Shown piece by piece: positions 5,961 through 8,143 of a DNA stretch of 8,143 nucleotides (position 1 is its first letter; every line of letters begins with the position of its first letter). The notes beneath the pieces are model-generated. The model did no database searches, was not told the DNA's origin, and saw only the letters and a list, made by a program, of their open reading frames with translations. The translations under genes and the position numbers were made by a program. This stretch comes from DASVDK01 sp036381125 [NCBI: Thermodesulfobacteriota bacterium] (GTDB lineage Bacteria; DASVDK01), in NCBI GenBank assembly GCA_036381125.1, contig DASVDK010000020.1, forward strand, positions 1 to 8,143, given 5' to 3'.

Positions 5961-6428
5961 ATGAAGGTCCACACCTACGAGAAGGCGTTCGTCTGGGTGG
6001 GCGCCCTGGTGCTGATCGCCTGCGCCGGCGCCCTGGTGTACGCGTCGCTCGGGATGGGGATCCACCTCCCGGGCCGCGTGGCCGAGGTCGACCCCAACCA
6101 GATCCGCAACACGCCCCCCTTCGACCAGCCCGGCGTGCGCGAGATCGGGCCGGGGCGCTACGAGGTCGTGATGCTCGGCCAGATCTGGTCCTTCCTGCCC
6201 GGCGAGATCCGCGTCCCGGCCGGCTCGGAGGTCACCTTCACGGCCACGTCGGCCGACGTGATCCACGGCCTGTTCATCGAGCGGACGCGGCTCAACCTCA
6301 TGCTCATCCCGGGTCAGGTCTCGCGCAACACCATCCGGTTCCCCGAGCCGGGCGAGCACATCATCATCTGCCACGAGTACTGCGGGATCGGCCATCACAC
6401 GATGGCCGGGAAGGTGATCGTCGAATGA
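5961..6428 (+). CDS. cbaB: Cytochrome c oxidase subunit II, ba3 type, with CuA site
   Basis: This subunit accepts electrons from cytochrome c at its binuclear CuA centre and passes them to subunit I. The 155-residue protein has one N-terminal transmembrane helix (about residues 9-30), unlike the two in A-family enzymes, then a periplasmic cupredoxin domain. The CuA ligands are all present: H102 (DVIHGLFIE), C137, E139 (backbone ligand position), C141, H145 and M148 in IICHEYCGIGHHTM. E7 in the YEK motif corresponds to Glu15 of Thermus ba3 subunit II, the entry of its K-type proton path. LNLMLIPGQVS and the DP motif (VAEVDPNQIR) also parallel the Thermus protein. ATG 5961 is four bases after the preceding stop, and the end overlaps subunit I by ATGA (6425-6428), indicating coupled translation. 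No cytochrome c domain is fused. Confidence 0.95.
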   Translation: MKVHTYEKAFVWVGALVLIACAGALVYASLGMGIHLPGRVAEVDPNQIRNTPPFDQPGVREIGPGRYEVVMLGQIWSFLPGEIRVPAGSEVTFTATSADVIHGLFIERTRLNLMLIPGQVSRNTIRFPEPGEHIIICHEYCGIGHHTMAGKVIVE

Positions 6429-8089
6429 GCGCACCGATCGTCCTCGATCCGCACGGCTACGAGTTCCCGGCCGACCAGAAGCGCTACATCCGCTGGACCA
6501 TCTACATCGGCTACGCGGCGCTCGTGGCGGGCGTCTTCCACGGGCTCGCCCAGGCGCTCTCGTACGCGAGGATCGACATCCTCGGCTACTTCCCCGGCCT
6601 GCGCGGCTACTACCAGGGCCTCACGGTCCACGGCGTGGCCAACGTCCTCATCTTCACGTTCGCCTTCTCGAACGGCTTCCTGCCGCTCGTGACCGCGCGA
6701 GCCCTCTCGGAGCCGCTCGTACCGGGCCTCGTCAGGGCCGTCTTCTGGACGCTCCTCGTCGGCAACCTCCTCGTCATCTACGCGGTCGTGTCGAACCAGG
6801 CGAGCGTCCTCTTCACGGCGTACGCCCCGCTGCAGGCGCACTGGACCTTCTACCTGGGGCTCGTGCTGGTCGTGGTGAGCACCTGGCTCGCGCTCGTCAA
6901 CCAGCTCGTCCCCTACCGCCGCTGGCGGAGGGCCAACCCCGGGGCGCGCGTGCCGCTGCTCGCCTTCATCGCCATCGTCAGCTACGTGATGTGGTTCCTC
7001 GCGTCGCTGCCGATCGCGACGTCGTTCCTCGGCTTCCTCCTCCCCTGGTCGCTCGGCCTCATGCCCCGCGTCGACCCGCTCTACACGCGCACCCTCTTCT
7101 GGTTCACGGGGCACGCCATCGTCTACGCGTGGCTCCTGCCCGCCTACGTGTCCTGGTACGCGATGATCCCGCGGCAGGTGAACGGCAAGCTGATCAGCGA
7201 CTCCTATACGCGGGTCGTCTTCCTCCTCTTCCTGCTCCTGTCCATCCCGACCGGCTTCCACCACCAGTACACCGATCCCGGCGTGCCGCTCGGCATGAAG
7301 GCCCTCCACGGCGTCCTCACGTTCGGCCTCTTCCTGCCGAGCCTCGCGACGGCCTTCTCCGTCATGGCCGCGCTCGAGATCGGCGGCCGCGCGCGCGGCG
7401 GGCGGGGGCTCTTCGGGTGGATCCGCAGGCTCCCGTGGGGCGATCCGTCGGTCACGGCGCAGCTCCTCGCGATGATCGCCTTCGTCTTCGGCGGCGTCAC
7501 CGGCCTGGTGAACGCCAGCTTCACGATGAACCAGGTCATCCACAACACCACCTGGGTCCCCGGCCACTTCCACATGACGATCGGCACCGCCGTCGCGCTC
7601 ACGTTCATGGGGGTCGCCTTCTGGCTCATCCCCTACCTGACCGGCCGCGGGCTGTACAGCCGGGGCCTGGCGCTCGCCTCGTCCTGGATCTACGCGATCG
7701 GGGTGTTCGTCTTCGCCAGGGGGATGATCTCGGGCGGCATCGCCGGGCTGCCGCGTCGGACCTTCCGCGCCCAGGCCGTGTACTCGAGCCCCGACTGGGA
7801 GCTGGCCGGCGCGCTCACCGCCGTCGGCGGCACGATCATGTTCATCGGCATCATGCTCTTCTTCATCGTGATCGGCCTGACGATCATCGGCGGGCGTCCG
7901 GGCGCCGGGCCGCGGGACATGCCGGTGTCCGAGACGATCACGGCGCCGGCGGCGCACGGCTGGGAGCGGGGGCTCGACCGGCTCGGCTGGTGGGTGGCGG
8001 CGACCGTCGTGCTCATCGCCATCGCCTACGGGCCCTTCTTCGTGACCTACGCGCCGAGGCTCGTGTCGCCCGGGTTCCGGCTCTTCTGA
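6425..8089 (+). CDS. cbaA: Cytochrome c oxidase subunit I, B-family (ba3/cba3 type), catalytic subunit
   Basis: The catalytic heme-copper subunit, which reduces O2 to water and pumps protons across the inner membrane. At 554 residues it is close to Thermus ba3 subunit I (about 562), with about 13 hydrophobic helices. Ligands are complete: H69 and H383 for the low-spin heme; H230, H279 and H280 for CuB; H381 for the active-site heme. Y234, four residues after H230 (GHAIVY), would form the His-Tyr crosslink. Compared with Thermus numbering as I recall it, each key residue is shifted by exactly three, including the K-path residues Y241, Y245, S306 and T309, so the core aligns without gaps. The HAIVY and GFHHQYTD motifs and the single proton path mark a B-family oxidase. 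It is translationally coupled to subunit II through the ATGA overlap. No heme-copper assembly gene is seen before the window ends. Confidence 0.97.
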   Translation: MSAPIVLDPHGYEFPADQKRYIRWTIYIGYAALVAGVFHGLAQALSYARIDILGYFPGLRGYYQGLTVHGVANVLIFTFAFSNGFLPLVTARALSEPLVPGLVRAVFWTLLVGNLLVIYAVVSNQASVLFTAYAPLQAHWTFYLGLVLVVVSTWLALVNQLVPYRRWRRANPGARVPLLAFIAIVSYVMWFLASLPIATSFLGFLLPWSLGLMPRVDPLYTRTLFWFTGHAIVYAWLLPAYVSWYAMIPRQVNGKLISDSYTRVVFLLFLLLSIPTGFHHQYTDPGVPLGMKALHGVLTFGLFLPSLATAFSVMAALEIGGRARGGRGLFGWIRRLPWGDPSVTAQLLAMIAFVFGGVTGLVNASFTMNQVIHNTTWVPGHFHMTIGTAVALTFMGVAFWLIPYLTGRGLYSRGLALASSWIYAIGVFVFARGMISGGIAGLPRRTFRAQAVYSSPDWELAGALTAVGGTIMFIGIMLFFIVIGLTIIGGRPGAGPRDMPVSETITAPAAHGWERGLDRLGWWVAATVVLIAIAYGPFFVTYAPRLVSPGFRLF

Positions 8090-8105
8090 GTCGGGCGGCG
8101 CGCGA

Positions 8106-8132
8106 GGGCCGGCCGGCTCACGCCGCCGGCCC
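8106..8132 (+). terminator. GC-rich hairpin after subunit I, possible operon end
   Basis: GGGCCGGC (8106-8113) pairs with GCCGGCCC (8125-8132), and inside it GGC (8115-8117) pairs with GCC (8122-8124) around a TCAC loop with a single bulged C. It begins 17 bases after the subunit I stop. The next 11 visible bases show no T run, so an intrinsic terminator is not demonstrated. The window ends too soon to tell whether the operon continues. Confidence 0.35.
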
Positions 8133-8143
8133 GGTCGCGGGGC

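Noticed and set aside
6395-7957. A 520-codon minus-strand open frame opposite oxidase subunit I
   Set aside because: It is highly charged and repetitive in composition with no motif, while the plus strand carries every oxidase ligand at the expected spacing.
1-8143. Search for CRISPR arrays, tRNAs, insertion sequences, phage or defence genes
   Set aside because: No regularly spaced direct repeats, no tRNA-like TTCGANNC arm with matching stems, and no transposase or integrase motifs were seen in either strand by eye.

Overview
This is a very GC-rich bacterial chromosomal segment, roughly 70% G+C by eye with G/C-dominated third codon positions. It reads as core and respiratory genes. I see no transposase, phage gene, tRNA, rRNA or CRISPR array. 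The IspG form with [10 protein letters not shown] spacing, the ba3-type oxidase and the unusual stand-alone receiver would fit a proteobacterium in the broad sense or a neighbouring uncultured phylum such as Deltaproteobacteria, Binatota or Rokubacteria. The sequence alone cannot settle the lineage.

Layout, left to right. At 1-612 (minus) is the 5' part of a TsaC/Sua5 threonylcarbamoyl-AMP synthase, cut by the window edge. It diverges across a 53-bp spacer from ispG (666-1901, plus), an iron-sulfur enzyme of the MEP isoprenoid pathway. A 127-bp gap containing an inverted repeat leads to a large membrane sensor histidine kinase (2029-4404, plus) with an extracytoplasmic Cache-like sensor, HAMP, PAS, HisKA and HATPase domains. 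Its 3' end overlaps by 11 bp the end of a convergent single-domain receiver gene (4394-4810, minus) that has lost the usual acidic metal-binding pair.

The 411-bp gap 4811-5221 has no convincing gene. It holds a candidate promoter and a long, GC-rich, hairpin-forming leader for a cold-shock-domain protein (5222-5425), which ends in a strong intrinsic terminator (5449-5481). Seven bases later comes the best promoter in the window (TTGACC-N17-CATAAT, 5488-5516).

That promoter drives a tightly packed four-gene operon to 8089: an unrecognised 80-residue two-helix membrane protein, a small subunit IIa-like protein, CuA subunit II and catalytic subunit I of a B-family (ba3/cba3-type) terminal oxidase. 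Genes in this operon overlap or are separated by only a few bases. All metal ligands, and the residues I recall for the single K-type proton path of the Thermus ba3 enzyme, are present at matching spacing, so the oxidase should be functional.

No wholly new system is obvious. The items most worth a second look are the atypical receiver and its tail-to-tail overlap with the kinase, the structured csp leader, and the uncharacterised first gene of the oxidase operon.
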